From Salibaculum sp035270045 (GTDB lineage Bacteria > Pseudomonadota > Alphaproteobacteria > Rhodobacterales > Rhodobacteraceae): a stretch of DNA of 64,000 bases. The position numbers were made by a program, and so were the translations under genes. This document shows positions 1-9,046 of this stretch, piece after piece; within the stretch, counting starts at the first letter, position 1, and each line of letters begins with the position of its first letter. The notes under the pieces were generated by a model that was not told where the DNA came from, made no database searches, and saw only the letters and a list, made by a program, of their open reading frames with translations. The DNA lies in NCBI RefSeq assembly GCF_035270045.1, contig NZ_DATFIP010000035.1, forward strand, positions 3,889 to 67,888, read 5' to 3'.

Positions 1-1
1 C

Positions 2-643
2 GGCAAGCACGCCCCCGAGGCCTTTGTCATCTGCATCACCAACCCGCTGGACGCCATGGTCTGGGCGCTGCGCGAATTCTCGGGCCTGCCCCATGAAAAG
101 GTCTGCGGCATGGCCGGGGTACTGGACAGCGCCCGCTTCCGCCACTTCCTCGCCGAGGAATTCAAGGTTTCGATGAAGGACGTGACGGCTTTCGTGCTGG
201 GCGGCCACGGCGACACCATGGTGCCCCTGACGCGCTATTCCACCGTCGCCGGCATTCCCCTGCCCGACCTGGTCGCGATGGGCTGGACCACCCAGGACAA
301 GCTGGACGCCATCGTCCAGCGCACCCGCGACGGCGGCGCCGAGATCGTCGGCCTGCTCAAGACCGGCTCGGCGTTCTATGCACCCGCCACCGCCGGCATC
401 GAGATGGCCGAGGCCTACCTCAAGGACCAGAAGCGCCTGCTTCCCTGCGCGGCCTACGTGGACAACGCCTACGGGCTCAACGGCTTCTACGTGGGCGTGC
501 CCACCGTGATCGGCGCGGGCGGAATCGAGCGCGTTGTCGAGATCAAGATGAACAAGGAAGAACAGGCCATGTTCAACCACTCGGTCGACGCGGTGAAAGA
601 CCTTGTCAGCGCCTGCAAGGGCATCGACGAGAGCCTGGCCTGA
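2..643 (+). CDS. mdh: Malate dehydrogenase, 3' part (5' end outside window)
   Basis: This is the C-terminal two thirds of NAD-dependent malate dehydrogenase, which interconverts malate and oxaloacetate in the citric acid cycle. The frame is already open at base 2 and reads TNPLDAMVW, the conserved NPxD segment after the Rossmann fold. GGHGDTMVP holds the catalytic histidine, and the C-terminal helix is intact. About 213 residues are present of the usual 320 or so. A strong hairpin terminator follows, so mdh probably ends its own transcript upstream of sucC. Lactate dehydrogenase is the only close alternative; the citric-acid-cycle neighbourhood favours malate. Confidence 0.95.
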   Translation, partial: GKHAPEAFVICITNPLDAMVWALREFSGLPHEKVCGMAGVLDSARFRHFLAEEFKVSMKDVTAFVLGGHGDTMVPLTRYSTVAGIPLPDLVAMGWTTQDKLDAIVQRTRDGGAEIVGLLKTGSAFYAPATAGIEMAEAYLKDQKRLLPCAAYVDNAYGLNGFYVGVPTVIGAGGIERVVEIKMNKEEQAMFNHSVDAVKDLVSACKGIDESLA

Positions 644-663
644 GCCCATCCGGACAGATTGCG

Positions 664-693
664 AAAGGGGCGTTCCTTCGGGCGCCCCTTTTT
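664..693 (+). terminator. Rho-independent terminator after mdh
   Basis: Arms AAAGGGGCG (664-672) and CGCCCCTTT (683-691) pair perfectly around a 10-nt loop and run into a T tract. It lies 20 nt after the mdh stop codon. Confidence 0.9.
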
Positions 694-754
694 GCTGCCT
701 GGCCACCACACGGCTCCGCCTGCCCCCCGGGGCGGTGATTCTCGGCCGGTTCGT

Positions 755-783
755 TTGGGCACGGGCTCGGGATACCGTAGTAT
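755..783 (+). promoter_or_regulatory. Candidate sigma70-type promoter for the suc operon
   Basis: TTGGGC (755-760) and TAGTAT (778-783) are separated by 17 bp, a plausible -35/-10 pair. Transcription would begin near 790, just ahead of the two palindromic operators. The hexamers are imperfect, so the assignment rests on spacing and position. Confidence 0.4.
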
Positions 784-792
784 ACCGAATTT

Positions 793-822
793 TGTGATCA
801 CAGCAAATGAGGTGTGATCACA
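793..822 (+). promoter_or_regulatory. Tandem palindromic operators (TGTGATCACA x2) upstream of sucC
   Basis: Perfect 10-bp palindromes TGTGATCACA lie at 793-802 and 813-822, with centres 20 bp apart (two helical turns). They fall just downstream of the candidate promoter and about 100 bp before sucC. The same palindrome, extended to 14 bp, sits 5 bp from the start codon of the GntR gene at 11438-12088. Palindromes with a central GATC fit the general GntR/FadR operator style. Repression of the suc operon by that regulator is an inference. Confidence 0.7.
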
Positions 823-919
823 AATGTCGCTTTTTCCCGGCAATCTGGGAAAATGTTCTTTTGACCACCGGGTGTCGCATGTTTGATCGCAGGTAAATCC
901 ATCTGATCGAGGGACAACC

Positions 920-2113
<1,194 letters not shown>

Positions 2114-2118
2114 CCCCG

Positions 2119-3006
2119 ATGGCAATCCTCGTTGACGAAAATACCAAAGTGATCTGCCAGGGCCTGACCGGGTCGCAGGGCACGTTCCACACTGAACAGG
2201 CCGTTGCCTACGGGACCAAGATGGTCGGGGGCGTGACGCCGGGCAAGGGCGGCACGACGCATCTGGACCTGCCGGTGTTCAACTCGGTTCACGAAGCCAA
2301 GGCGACAACCGAGGCCAACGCCTCTGTCATCTACGTGCCGCCACCCTTCGCCGCGGACTCGATCCTTGAAGCCATCGACGCCGAGATGGAGCTGATCGTC
2401 TGCATCACCGAAGGAATCCCGGTGCTGGACATGATGAAGGTCCAGCGCGCGCTGGAAGGCTCCAGCTCGCGCCTTGTCGGGCCCAACTGCCCGGGTGTCA
2501 TCACGCCCGACGCCTGCAAGATCGGCATCATGCCGGGCCATATCCACAAGCGCGGTTCGGTCGGCGTGGTCTCGCGTTCGGGCACCTTGACTTACGAGGC
2601 GGTCAAGCAGACCTCGGACATGGGGTTGGGACAGTCCACCGCCGTGGGGATTGGCGGCGACCCCATCAAGGGAACCGAACACATCGACGTGCTGGACATG
2701 TTCCTTGAGGACGACGAGACCCAGTCGATGATCATGATCGGCGAGATCGGCGGCTCGGCCGAGGAAGAGGCGGCGGAGTTTCTGGCCGAACAGAAGAAAA
2801 AGGGCCGGTGGAAGCCCGTCGCGGGCTTCATCGCGGGCCGCACCGCCCCACCGGGCCGCCGCATGGGCCATGCCGGGGCCATCGTGGCCGGCGGCAAGGG
2901 CGACGCGGAAAGCAAGATCGAGGCGATGAAGTCCGCCGGGATCGTTGTCGCCGACAGCCCCGCCACACTGGGCGAAGCCGTGATGGCAGCCATCGAGAAG
3001 GGCTGA
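2119..3006 (+). CDS. sucD: Succinyl-CoA synthetase alpha subunit
   Basis: Alpha subunit of succinate-CoA ligase, 295 residues, full length. The N-terminal CoA-binding Rossmann domain shows GLTGSQGTFHTEQA and the CoA loop region; PNCPGVI is typical. The phosphorylated active-site histidine lies in RRMGHAGAIV near residue 250. It is separated from sucC by 5 bp, so the two subunits are made together. Confidence 0.97.
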   Translation: MAILVDENTKVICQGLTGSQGTFHTEQAVAYGTKMVGGVTPGKGGTTHLDLPVFNSVHEAKATTEANASVIYVPPPFAADSILEAIDAEMELIVCITEGIPVLDMMKVQRALEGSSSRLVGPNCPGVITPDACKIGIMPGHIHKRGSVGVVSRSGTLTYEAVKQTSDMGLGQSTAVGIGGDPIKGTEHIDVLDMFLEDDETQSMIMIGEIGGSAEEEAAEFLAEQKKKGRWKPVAGFIAGRTAPPGRRMGHAGAIVAGGKGDAESKIEAMKSAGIVVADSPATLGEAVMAAIEKG

Positions 3007-3023
3007 GCCCGAAAGACCACATC

Positions 3024-3200
3024 ATGATGGACCCGGACAAGCACCAGGCACGGACGCGCAAGGAGGCCCTCGCCTCGGCCCTCTTCTTCGTGTTGTGCCT
3101 GTGTCTGGGCCTTATCGTTCTGGCCGCGCAGGCCCGGGCCGATGTGCCCGGGCCCGTTGCGCATACGGGGGGCGCCAACCCCTGCTGCATCGAAAGGTAG
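3024..3200 (+). CDS. Small single-pass membrane protein between sucD and sucA
   Basis: An open frame of 58 codons fills the gap between sucD and sucA. A charged N-terminus (MMDPDKHQARTRKEA) is followed by a hydrophobic segment of about 20 residues (LFFVLCLCLGLIVLAAQARA) and a short tail ending GGANPCCIER. It could be a signal-anchored or secreted peptide. ATG codons occur at 3024 and 3027. There is no strong ribosome site, but the spacing within the operon is tight. No family was recognised. It may be a real small operon protein or chance, and the clean hydrophobic segment argues for real. Confidence 0.45.
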   Translation: MMDPDKHQARTRKEALASALFFVLCLCLGLIVLAAQARADVPGPVAHTGGANPCCIER

Positions 3201-3207
3201 TCGCGCC

Positions 3208-6171
3208 ATGACCGACCAATCCCCCAACGACGTTTTCCATGCCTCCAGTTTCATGCAGGGGCACAATGCGGAATACATCGAACAGCTCTACGCCAAGTAT
3301 GCCTCGAACCCGGGCGCCGTCGACGAGAGCTGGCGCGACTTCTTCAAGGCGCTCGGCGATGCCCCCGCCGAGGCACGTGCCGAGGCCGCCGGGCCGAGCT
3401 GGGCGCGCCCTGACTGGCCACCCCAGCCCAACGACGAGCTGACCGCGGCGCTGGATGGCCAGTGGCCCGCCGACCCCAAGGAGGCCAAGGCCGCGGCGGA
3501 GAAGATCAAGGCAAAGGCCGAGGAACAGGGTGTCGGCCTGTCCCAGGAACAGGTCCGTCACGCGGTCCTGGACAGCATCCGTGCGCTGATGCTGATCCGC
3601 GCCTACCGCATCCGCGGTCATCTCGTGGCCGACCTTGACCCGCTGGGCATGCGCGACCAGACCCCACACCCCGAACTCGATCCCAGGTCCTACGGGTTCG
3701 AGGACAAGGACATGGACCGGCCGATCTTTATCGACAACGTGCTGGGGCTCGAAGTGGCCTCGATGCGCGACATTCTGGCCATCGTTCAGCGCACCTATTG
3801 CGGCACCTTCGCGCTGCAATACATGCACATCTCCAACCCCGAGGAATCCGGCTGGCTGAAGGAACGGATCGAGGGGCTGGGCAAGGAAATCGCCTTCACC
3901 CAGAACGGCCGCAAGGCGATCCTCAACAAGATGGTTGAGGCCGAGGGCTTCGAGAAGTTCCTGCATGTCAAGTACATGGGCACCAAGCGGTTCGGCCTCG
4001 ACGGGGCCGAAAGCCTGATCCCGGCGATGGAGCAGATCATCAAGCGCGGCGGCAACCTTGGCCTCAAGGATATCGTCATCGGCATGCCGCACCGCGGCCG
4101 CCTGAACATCCTGGCCAACGTCATGGCCAAGCCCTACCGCGCCATTTTCCACGAATTCCAGGGCGGCAGCTTCAAGCCCGAGGACGTGGACGGCTCGGGC
4201 GACGTGAAATATCATCTCGGCGCCTCGAGCGACCGCGAATTCGACGGCAATTCGGTGCATCTGTCGCTGACCGCCAACCCCTCGCACCTGGAAGCGGTGA
4301 ACCCGGTCGTCCTGGGCAAGGTCCGCGCCAAGCAGGACCAGTTGAACGACACCGACCGGACGGCCGTCATGGGCATCCTGTTGCATGGCGACGCGGCCTT
4401 CGCGGGACAGGGCGTCGTGGCCGAGGGGTTTGGCCTGTCAGGTTTGCGCGGCCATCGGACGGGCGGCACCATGCACCTGGTCGTCAACAACCAGATCGGC
4501 TTTACCACCGCACCGCATTTCTCGCGGTCCTCGCCCTATCCCACGGACATCGCACTGATGGTCGAGGCGCCGATCTTCCACGTCAACGGAGATGACCCCG
4601 AGGCCGTTGTCCACGCGGCCAAGGTCGCCACCGAGTTCCGCCAGAAATTCCACAAGGACGTTGTCATCGACATCATCTGCTACCGCCGCTTCGGTCATAA
4701 CGAGGGCGACGAGCCGATGTTCACCAACCCGATCATGTATAAGAAGATCAAGCAGCAGAAGACCTCGCTGACCTTGTACACCGAGCGGCTGGTCAAGGAC
4801 GGGCTTATCCCCGAGGGCGAGATCGACGAGCAGAAGACCAAGTTCCAGAGCTACCTCAATGACGAGTTCGAGGCGGGGAGGGAATACCGCCCGAACAAGG
4901 CCGACTGGCTCGATGGCAAGTGGTCCCACATGGACCGCAAGGACGAGAATTACCAGCGCGGCGAGACGGCCATCAAGAAGAAGACATTCGATGATATCGG
5001 TCGCGCCCTCACGACGGTCCCCGAGGGCTTTCCGATCCACAAGACGGTTGGCCGCCTGCTGGAGACCAAGCAGAAGATGTTCGAAACCGGCGAGGGCTTC
5101 GACTGGGCCACCGCCGAGGCCCTGGCGTTCGGCAGCCTGATGACCGAAGGCTACCCGGTCCGGCTGTCCGGGCAGGACAGCACCCGCGGCACCTTCAGCC
5201 AGCGCCATTCCGGTATCGTCAACCAGGAAACCGAGGAACGCTATTACCCGCTCAACCATATCCGCGAGGGACAGGCGCGCTTCGAGGCCATCGACTCGAT
5301 GCTGTCGGAATACGCGGTCCTGGGCTTCGAATACGGCTATTCGCTGGCGGAACCCAACGCCCTGACCCTTTGGGAAGCGCAGTTCGGCGATTTCGCCAAC
5401 GGCGCGCAGATCATGTTCGACCAGTTCATCAGTTCGGGTGAAAGCAAGTGGCTGCGCATGTCGGGCCTGGTCTGCCTGCTGCCGCATGGCTGGGAGGGCC
5501 AGGGCCCCGAGCACAGCTCGGCCCGGCTGGAACGGTTCCTGCAGATGTGCGGTGGCGACAACTGGATCGTGGCCAATTGCACCACGCCGGCCAACTACTT
5601 CCACATCCTGCGCCGGCAGTTGCACCGCACCTACCGCAAGCCGCTGATCCTGATGACCCCGAAATCCCTGTTGCGCCACAAGTTGGCGGTCAGCACGGCC
5701 AAGGAATTCCAGGAAGGCAGCAGCTTCCACCGCGTTCTGTGGGATGATGCCCAATACGGGTTGTCCGACACCAGGCTGGCCGAGGATGAGAAGATCAGGC
5801 GCGTCGTCATGTGTTCGGGAAAGGTCTACTACGACCTGTTGGAGGAACGTGACAGGCGCGGTATCGACGACGTCTACCTGATGCGGTTCGAACAGTTCTA
5901 CCCTTTCCCGGCCCAGTCCGCCGTAAAGGAGCTTCAGCGTTTTCCCAACGCCGAGATGGCCTGGTGCCAGGAGGAGCCCAAGAACCAGGGCGCCTGGTTC
6001 TTCATCGAACCCAACATCGAGTGGGTCCTGACCCGCATCAAGGCCAAGCACACGCGCCCGATCTACGCGGGCCGCCCCGCCGCCGCGTCGCCCGCCACGG
6101 GCCTCGCCTCGCGCCACAAGTCCGAACAAGAGGCGCTCGTGAACGACGCGCTGACCATCGAAGGGAAATGA
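3208..6171 (+). CDS. sucA: 2-oxoglutarate dehydrogenase E1 component
   Basis: Thiamine-diphosphate-dependent E1 subunit of the 2-oxoglutarate dehydrogenase complex; it decarboxylates 2-oxoglutarate and passes the succinyl group to the E2 lipoyl arm. 987 residues, normal for the family. The N-terminus has the usual LYAKYASNPGAVDESWRDFF segment. GMPHRGRLNIL, the thiamine-binding region with HVNGDDPEAV, and RRFGHNEGDEP are all present. The C-terminal transketolase-like half ends with EEPKNQGAW. ATG 3208 follows AAAGGT and gives the conserved start; longer upstream reading is not supported. sucB begins 4 bp after the stop. Confidence 0.97.
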   Translation: MTDQSPNDVFHASSFMQGHNAEYIEQLYAKYASNPGAVDESWRDFFKALGDAPAEARAEAAGPSWARPDWPPQPNDELTAALDGQWPADPKEAKAAAEKIKAKAEEQGVGLSQEQVRHAVLDSIRALMLIRAYRIRGHLVADLDPLGMRDQTPHPELDPRSYGFEDKDMDRPIFIDNVLGLEVASMRDILAIVQRTYCGTFALQYMHISNPEESGWLKERIEGLGKEIAFTQNGRKAILNKMVEAEGFEKFLHVKYMGTKRFGLDGAESLIPAMEQIIKRGGNLGLKDIVIGMPHRGRLNILANVMAKPYRAIFHEFQGGSFKPEDVDGSGDVKYHLGASSDREFDGNSVHLSLTANPSHLEAVNPVVLGKVRAKQDQLNDTDRTAVMGILLHGDAAFAGQGVVAEGFGLSGLRGHRTGGTMHLVVNNQIGFTTAPHFSRSSPYPTDIALMVEAPIFHVNGDDPEAVVHAAKVATEFRQKFHKDVVIDIICYRRFGHNEGDEPMFTNPIMYKKIKQQKTSLTLYTERLVKDGLIPEGEIDEQKTKFQSYLNDEFEAGREYRPNKADWLDGKWSHMDRKDENYQRGETAIKKKTFDDIGRALTTVPEGFPIHKTVGRLLETKQKMFETGEGFDWATAEALAFGSLMTEGYPVRLSGQDSTRGTFSQRHSGIVNQETEERYYPLNHIREGQARFEAIDSMLSEYAVLGFEYGYSLAEPNALTLWEAQFGDFANGAQIMFDQFISSGESKWLRMSGLVCLLPHGWEGQGPEHSSARLERFLQMCGGDNWIVANCTTPANYFHILRRQLHRTYRKPLILMTPKSLLRHKLAVSTAKEFQEGSSFHRVLWDDAQYGLSDTRLAEDEKIRRVVMCSGKVYYDLLEERDRRGIDDVYLMRFEQFYPFPAQSAVKELQRFPNAEMAWCQEEPKNQGAWFFIEPNIEWVLTRIKAKHTRPIYAGRPAAASPATGLASRHKSEQEALVNDALTIEGK

Positions 6172-6175
6172 TCCA

Positions 6176-7711
6176 ATGACCGAAGTCCGTGTCCCCACCC
6201 TGGGCGAAAGCGTCACCGAAGCCACGGTGGCCACTTGGTTCAAGAAGCCCGGCGACAGTGTCGCCGCAGACGAGATGCTCTGCGAACTGGAAACCGACAA
6301 GGTGACGGTCGAGGTGCCCGCCCCGGCCGCCGGCACCCTGTCCGAGATTGTCGCGGGCGAGGGCGAGACCGTTGGCGTCGATGCCCTGCTCGCCAACATC
6401 TCGGCGGCTGACAATGCCGGCCCCGAGGAAACCACCGAACGCAGCCAGAAGAAGAACGGCGAAAGGGCCGAGGCCAAGGACGAGAAGTCCGACCAGCCCA
6501 CCCCGAGCGGGGGCGAGATGGACGTCATGGTGCCCACCCTTGGCGAGAGCGTGTCCGAGGCGACCGTCTCGACCTGGTTCAAGAAACCGGGCGAGGCCTT
6601 CGCCGCCGACGAGATGCTCTGCGAGCTTGAGACCGACAAGGTCTCGGTCGAGGTGCCCGCCCCGGCCGCCGGTGTCCTGACCGAAGTGCTGGCCGAGGAA
6701 GGCAGCACCGTCGAGGCGGGCGGCAAGCTGGCCGTGATGTCCACCGAGGACGGAGCCGCCCCGGCCGAAAGCACACCGAAAGAGGCGGCCCCCGCGTCCA
6801 CCGGGTCGGCCAGCAGCAGCGGCAAGGATGTCGAGAACGCCCCCAGTGCCAAGAAACTGATGGCCGAGAACGACCTGTCCGACGTCAAGGGCACCGGCAA
6901 GGATGGCCGGGTCATGAAAGAGGACGTGCTCAAGGCCCTGTCCGAGCCCAAGGCGCAAGAGGCGCCCGCCGCCAAGGCCCCGGCCCGCGCCCCGGTGCCC
7001 GCCGACGACGCCAGCCGCGAGGAGCGGGTCAAGATGACGCGCCTGCGCCAGACCATCGCGCGCCGCCTGAAAGAGGCGCAGAATACCGCCGCGATGCTGA
7101 CCACCTACAACGAGGCCGACATGGGCCCCGTCATGGACCTGCGCAACGAATACAAGGACCTGTTCCTCAAGAAACACGGCGTCAAGCTGGGCTTCATGTC
7201 GTTCTTCGTGAAGGCCTGCTGCCACGCCCTGCGCGAGGTGCCAGACGTCAACGCCGAGATCGACGGCGATCACGTGGTCTACAAGGATTACGTGCACATG
7301 GGCGTCGCCGTGGGCACGCCCAACGGGCTGGTCGTGCCGGTGCTGCGCGACGCGCACCTGAAAAGCTTTGCCGCCATCGAACAGGAAATCGCCGAGCTGG
7401 GCACCAAGGCCCGCGACGGCAAGCTGGGCATGGCCGACATGCAGGGCGGGTCCTTCACCATCTCCAACGGCGGGGTCTACGGCTCGCTCATGTCCTCGCC
7501 CATCCTGAACCCGCCGCAGTCGGGCATCCTCGGCATGCACAAGATCCAGGAGCGGCCCATGGCCGTGAAGGGCCAGGTGGAGATCCGCCCGATGATGTAC
7601 CTGGCGCTGTCCTACGACCACCGCATCGTCGACGGCAAGGGCGCCGTGACCTTCCTCGTGCGCGTGAAAGAGGCCCTGGAAGACCCGCGGCGGCTGTTGA
7701 TGGATTTGTAA
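6176..7711 (+). CDS. sucB: Dihydrolipoyllysine succinyltransferase (E2), two lipoyl domains
   Basis: E2 core of the 2-oxoglutarate dehydrogenase complex; 511 residues, about 100 longer than the single-lipoyl enterobacterial form. Two near-identical lipoyl domains lie at about residues 2-75 and 117-190, each with ELETDKV; the lipoylated lysines are about K42 and K155. They are joined by charged linkers. An E3-binding segment (PSAKKLMAENDLSDVKGTG) lies near residues 220-260, followed by the catalytic domain ending in SYDHRIVDG, the HxxxDG active site. The duplicated domain indicates an internal tandem duplication. Two-lipoyl E2 proteins occur in related bacteria. Confidence 0.96.
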   Translation: MTEVRVPTLGESVTEATVATWFKKPGDSVAADEMLCELETDKVTVEVPAPAAGTLSEIVAGEGETVGVDALLANISAADNAGPEETTERSQKKNGERAEAKDEKSDQPTPSGGEMDVMVPTLGESVSEATVSTWFKKPGEAFAADEMLCELETDKVSVEVPAPAAGVLTEVLAEEGSTVEAGGKLAVMSTEDGAAPAESTPKEAAPASTGSASSSGKDVENAPSAKKLMAENDLSDVKGTGKDGRVMKEDVLKALSEPKAQEAPAAKAPARAPVPADDASREERVKMTRLRQTIARRLKEAQNTAAMLTTYNEADMGPVMDLRNEYKDLFLKKHGVKLGFMSFFVKACCHALREVPDVNAEIDGDHVVYKDYVHMGVAVGTPNGLVVPVLRDAHLKSFAAIEQEIAELGTKARDGKLGMADMQGGSFTISNGGVYGSLMSSPILNPPQSGILGMHKIQERPMAVKGQVEIRPMMYLALSYDHRIVDGKGAVTFLVRVKEALEDPRRLLMDL

Positions 7712-7748
7712 GAAGGCTTGCCGATGACACCGCGCCGATCACAGGGCA

Positions 7749-7802
7749 GCGCCCGGCCGCCGGGTGGGCGCAAAGCGCCCGGCCGAGACGAGAGTTGGGC
7801 GC
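7749..7802. repeat. Nested GCGCCC/GGGCGC inverted repeats after sucB
   Basis: GCGCCC occurs at 7749-7754 and 7775-7780, and its complement GGGCGC at 7766-7771 and 7797-7802, so several hairpins can form (tightest: 7766-7780 with an AAA loop). No T run follows. It could be an intergenic palindromic repeat or a processing hairpin within the suc-lpd unit. Whether it recurs elsewhere in the genome cannot be seen here. Confidence 0.45.
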
Positions 7803-7842
7803 TGACCGTGCGGCTACACACTATGAGGGGTGTCATTTCGCA

Positions 7843-8232
7843 ATGAATGATGAAGGTCTGGAAATCTCCCGACAGGAGCGGGCTACCAGCCTTGGCTTGG
7901 CTTTTCTTCGTTCCATTCTGCTTCTCAATGGTGGAGGAATACTAGCTTTGCTCACGTTCTTGGGAAACGCCTCTGCACAAACAATGGTGACAATACCGTT
8001 GCAAAGCATCAAATGGGCAATGTTCTGGTTCTTGGTCGCTATTTCGACGATGATGCTCGGTCTGCTGGTTTCTTATGCGTTCACGGCAACAACGCCCGGA
8101 TCCAAATTTTCAGAGTTCTGGAACTATCATATCGTCACGCTCAATTCGATCTTGGGTGCCGTTTCGTTGTCAGCGTTCATAGTTGCGTTGAGCATTCTGA
8201 TCGTAGGTGCATCGCAGGTACCCGCCCAATGA
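7843..8232 (+). CDS. Unknown small membrane protein (about 3 TM segments)
   Basis: 129 residues. A soluble N-terminus (MNDEGLEISRQERATSLG) precedes hydrophobic segments at about residues 20-41, 56-80 and 96-121. Base composition is visibly more AT-rich than the flanking sucB and lpdA, which suggests later acquisition. ATG 7843 is chosen because the frame upstream becomes hydrophilic and GC-repeat-like. No family is recognised and no catalytic motif is visible. It sits with a GIY-YIG nuclease and a MAPEG gene in a 1.3-kb insertion between sucB and lpdA. The membrane prediction is firm; the function is unknown. Confidence 0.65.
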   Translation: MNDEGLEISRQERATSLGLAFLRSILLLNGGGILALLTFLGNASAQTMVTIPLQSIKWAMFWFLVAISTMMLGLLVSYAFTATTPGSKFSEFWNYHIVTLNSILGAVSLSAFIVALSILIVGASQVPAQ

Positions 8233-8257
8233 CTTCAGAACGCGCCTTCCTTGCCCC

Positions 8258-8286
8258 GTCACCCTCGGGCTCGACCCGAGGGTCTC
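8258..8286 (+). repeat. Palindromic repeat, left copy, upstream of GIY-YIG gene
   Basis: GTC + 23-nt palindrome + CTC. The palindrome has perfect 9-bp arms ACCCTCGGG (8261-8269) and CCCGAGGGT (8275-8283) with loop CTCGA. A related unit in inverted orientation ends the GIY-YIG gene (8573-8601). Sequences of this style are familiar as extragenic repeats in alphaproteobacteria. Confidence 0.75.
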
Positions 8287-8305
8287 ATGCATTCAGGCTT
8301 TCCTC

Positions 8306-8620
8306 ATGTTCGTGTATATGATGACGAACAAACCCAATGGAACACTATACATCGGCGTCACGGATGATCTGATCCGCCGTGTCCACGAACATCGGACACA
8401 CGCGATCGAGGGCTTTACGGATCGTTACAACCTCGAACGCCTTGTCTGGTTCGAGCAGCACGCCGCACCGGCAGCGGCCATTCAGCGTGAAAAATCCCTC
8501 AAGCGTTGGAATCGAGCGTGGAAAGTGGACCTGATCGAGTCGTCCAATGCCGCTTGGCGTGATTTGTGGCCAGAGATCGTCGGAGCAAGTCCGACGATGA
8601 CACAAGAGACACCCCAATGA
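8306..8620 (+). CDS. GIY-YIG family endonuclease-like protein
   Basis: 104 residues, the normal size for stand-alone single-domain GIY-YIG proteins. It begins MFVYMMTNKPNGTLYIGVTD, with the GIY- and YIG-equivalent strands at residues 2-5 and 15-17. The helical arginines of LIRRVHEH and the later Q-REKSLKRW helix follow. Enzymes of this fold cut DNA; the role of the small stand-alone class is not well defined. The gene is framed by two related palindromes in inverted orientation, the right one lying inside its last codons. Its stop overlaps the MAPEG start (ATGA). The first good start is ATG 8306; longer reading upstream runs through the palindrome. Confidence 0.88.
   Translation: MFVYMMTNKPNGTLYIGVTDDLIRRVHEHRTHAIEGFTDRYNLERLVWFEQHAAPAAAIQREKSLKRWNRAWKVDLIESSNAAWRDLWPEIVGASPTMTQETPQ
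8573..8601 (-). repeat. Palindromic repeat, right copy, inside GIY-YIG 3' end
   Basis: On the minus strand it reads GTC + palindrome + CTC, the same architecture as 8258-8286. Perfect arms ATCGTCGGA (8576-8584) and TCCGACGAT (8590-8598) flank loop GCAAG. The two palindromes match at about 15 of 23 positions, and the three differing stem pairs are compensated, so the hairpin is conserved rather than the primary sequence. It encodes the last residues of the nuclease (EIVGASPT). Confidence 0.75.
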
Positions 8621-9006
8621 CCCCCGAACTCCTCACCCTCACCCTCGCCGTTCTGCTGCAGGCCGTGCAGTTCACGCTCTACTCGGGCCTCGCACAGAAA
8701 CAGGTCGGCACCGATTACGCCGCCTCGCCCCGCGACGAACCGCGTCAGCTGACCGGCACGGCGGGCCGGGCGCAGCGGGCGCTGAATAACCATTTTGAGA
8801 GTCTTGCCCTCTTTACGCCTGCCGTTCTGGTGATAACCCTCGCCGACAAATCCGGCGGTTTCACCGCCGCATCCGCCTGGGTCTACCTGGCGGCGCGCGT
8901 CCTTTACGTGCCCGCCTACCTGCTGGGCTGGACCCCGTGGCGCAGCCTGATCTGGGCCTTGGGTTTTCTTGCAACCATGGCCCTGCTTCTGGCAGCTTTG
9001 ATCTGA
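8617..9006 (+). CDS. MAPEG family membrane protein
   Basis: 129 residues with four hydrophobic segments and the MAPEG core ...GRAQRALNNHFESLALFTPAVL near residues 50-70, where the conserved RA-N-E residues lie. The family holds membrane-associated glutathione and eicosanoid enzymes; most bacterial members are uncharacterised. ATG 8617 overlaps the preceding stop in an ATGA junction, so translation is probably coupled to the nuclease gene. lpdA begins 40 bp downstream. Confidence 0.85.
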   Translation: MTPELLTLTLAVLLQAVQFTLYSGLAQKQVGTDYAASPRDEPRQLTGTAGRAQRALNNHFESLALFTPAVLVITLADKSGGFTAASAWVYLAARVLYVPAYLLGWTPWRSLIWALGFLATMALLLAALI

Positions 9007-9046
9007 TCGCGGCGCGACCCGCACCAATAACGAAGGAACACCCCCC

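Noticed and set aside
4438..7104. 888-codon open frame on the minus strand across sucA/sucB
   Set aside because: Pure shadow of sucA and sucB, with low-complexity composition and no domain.
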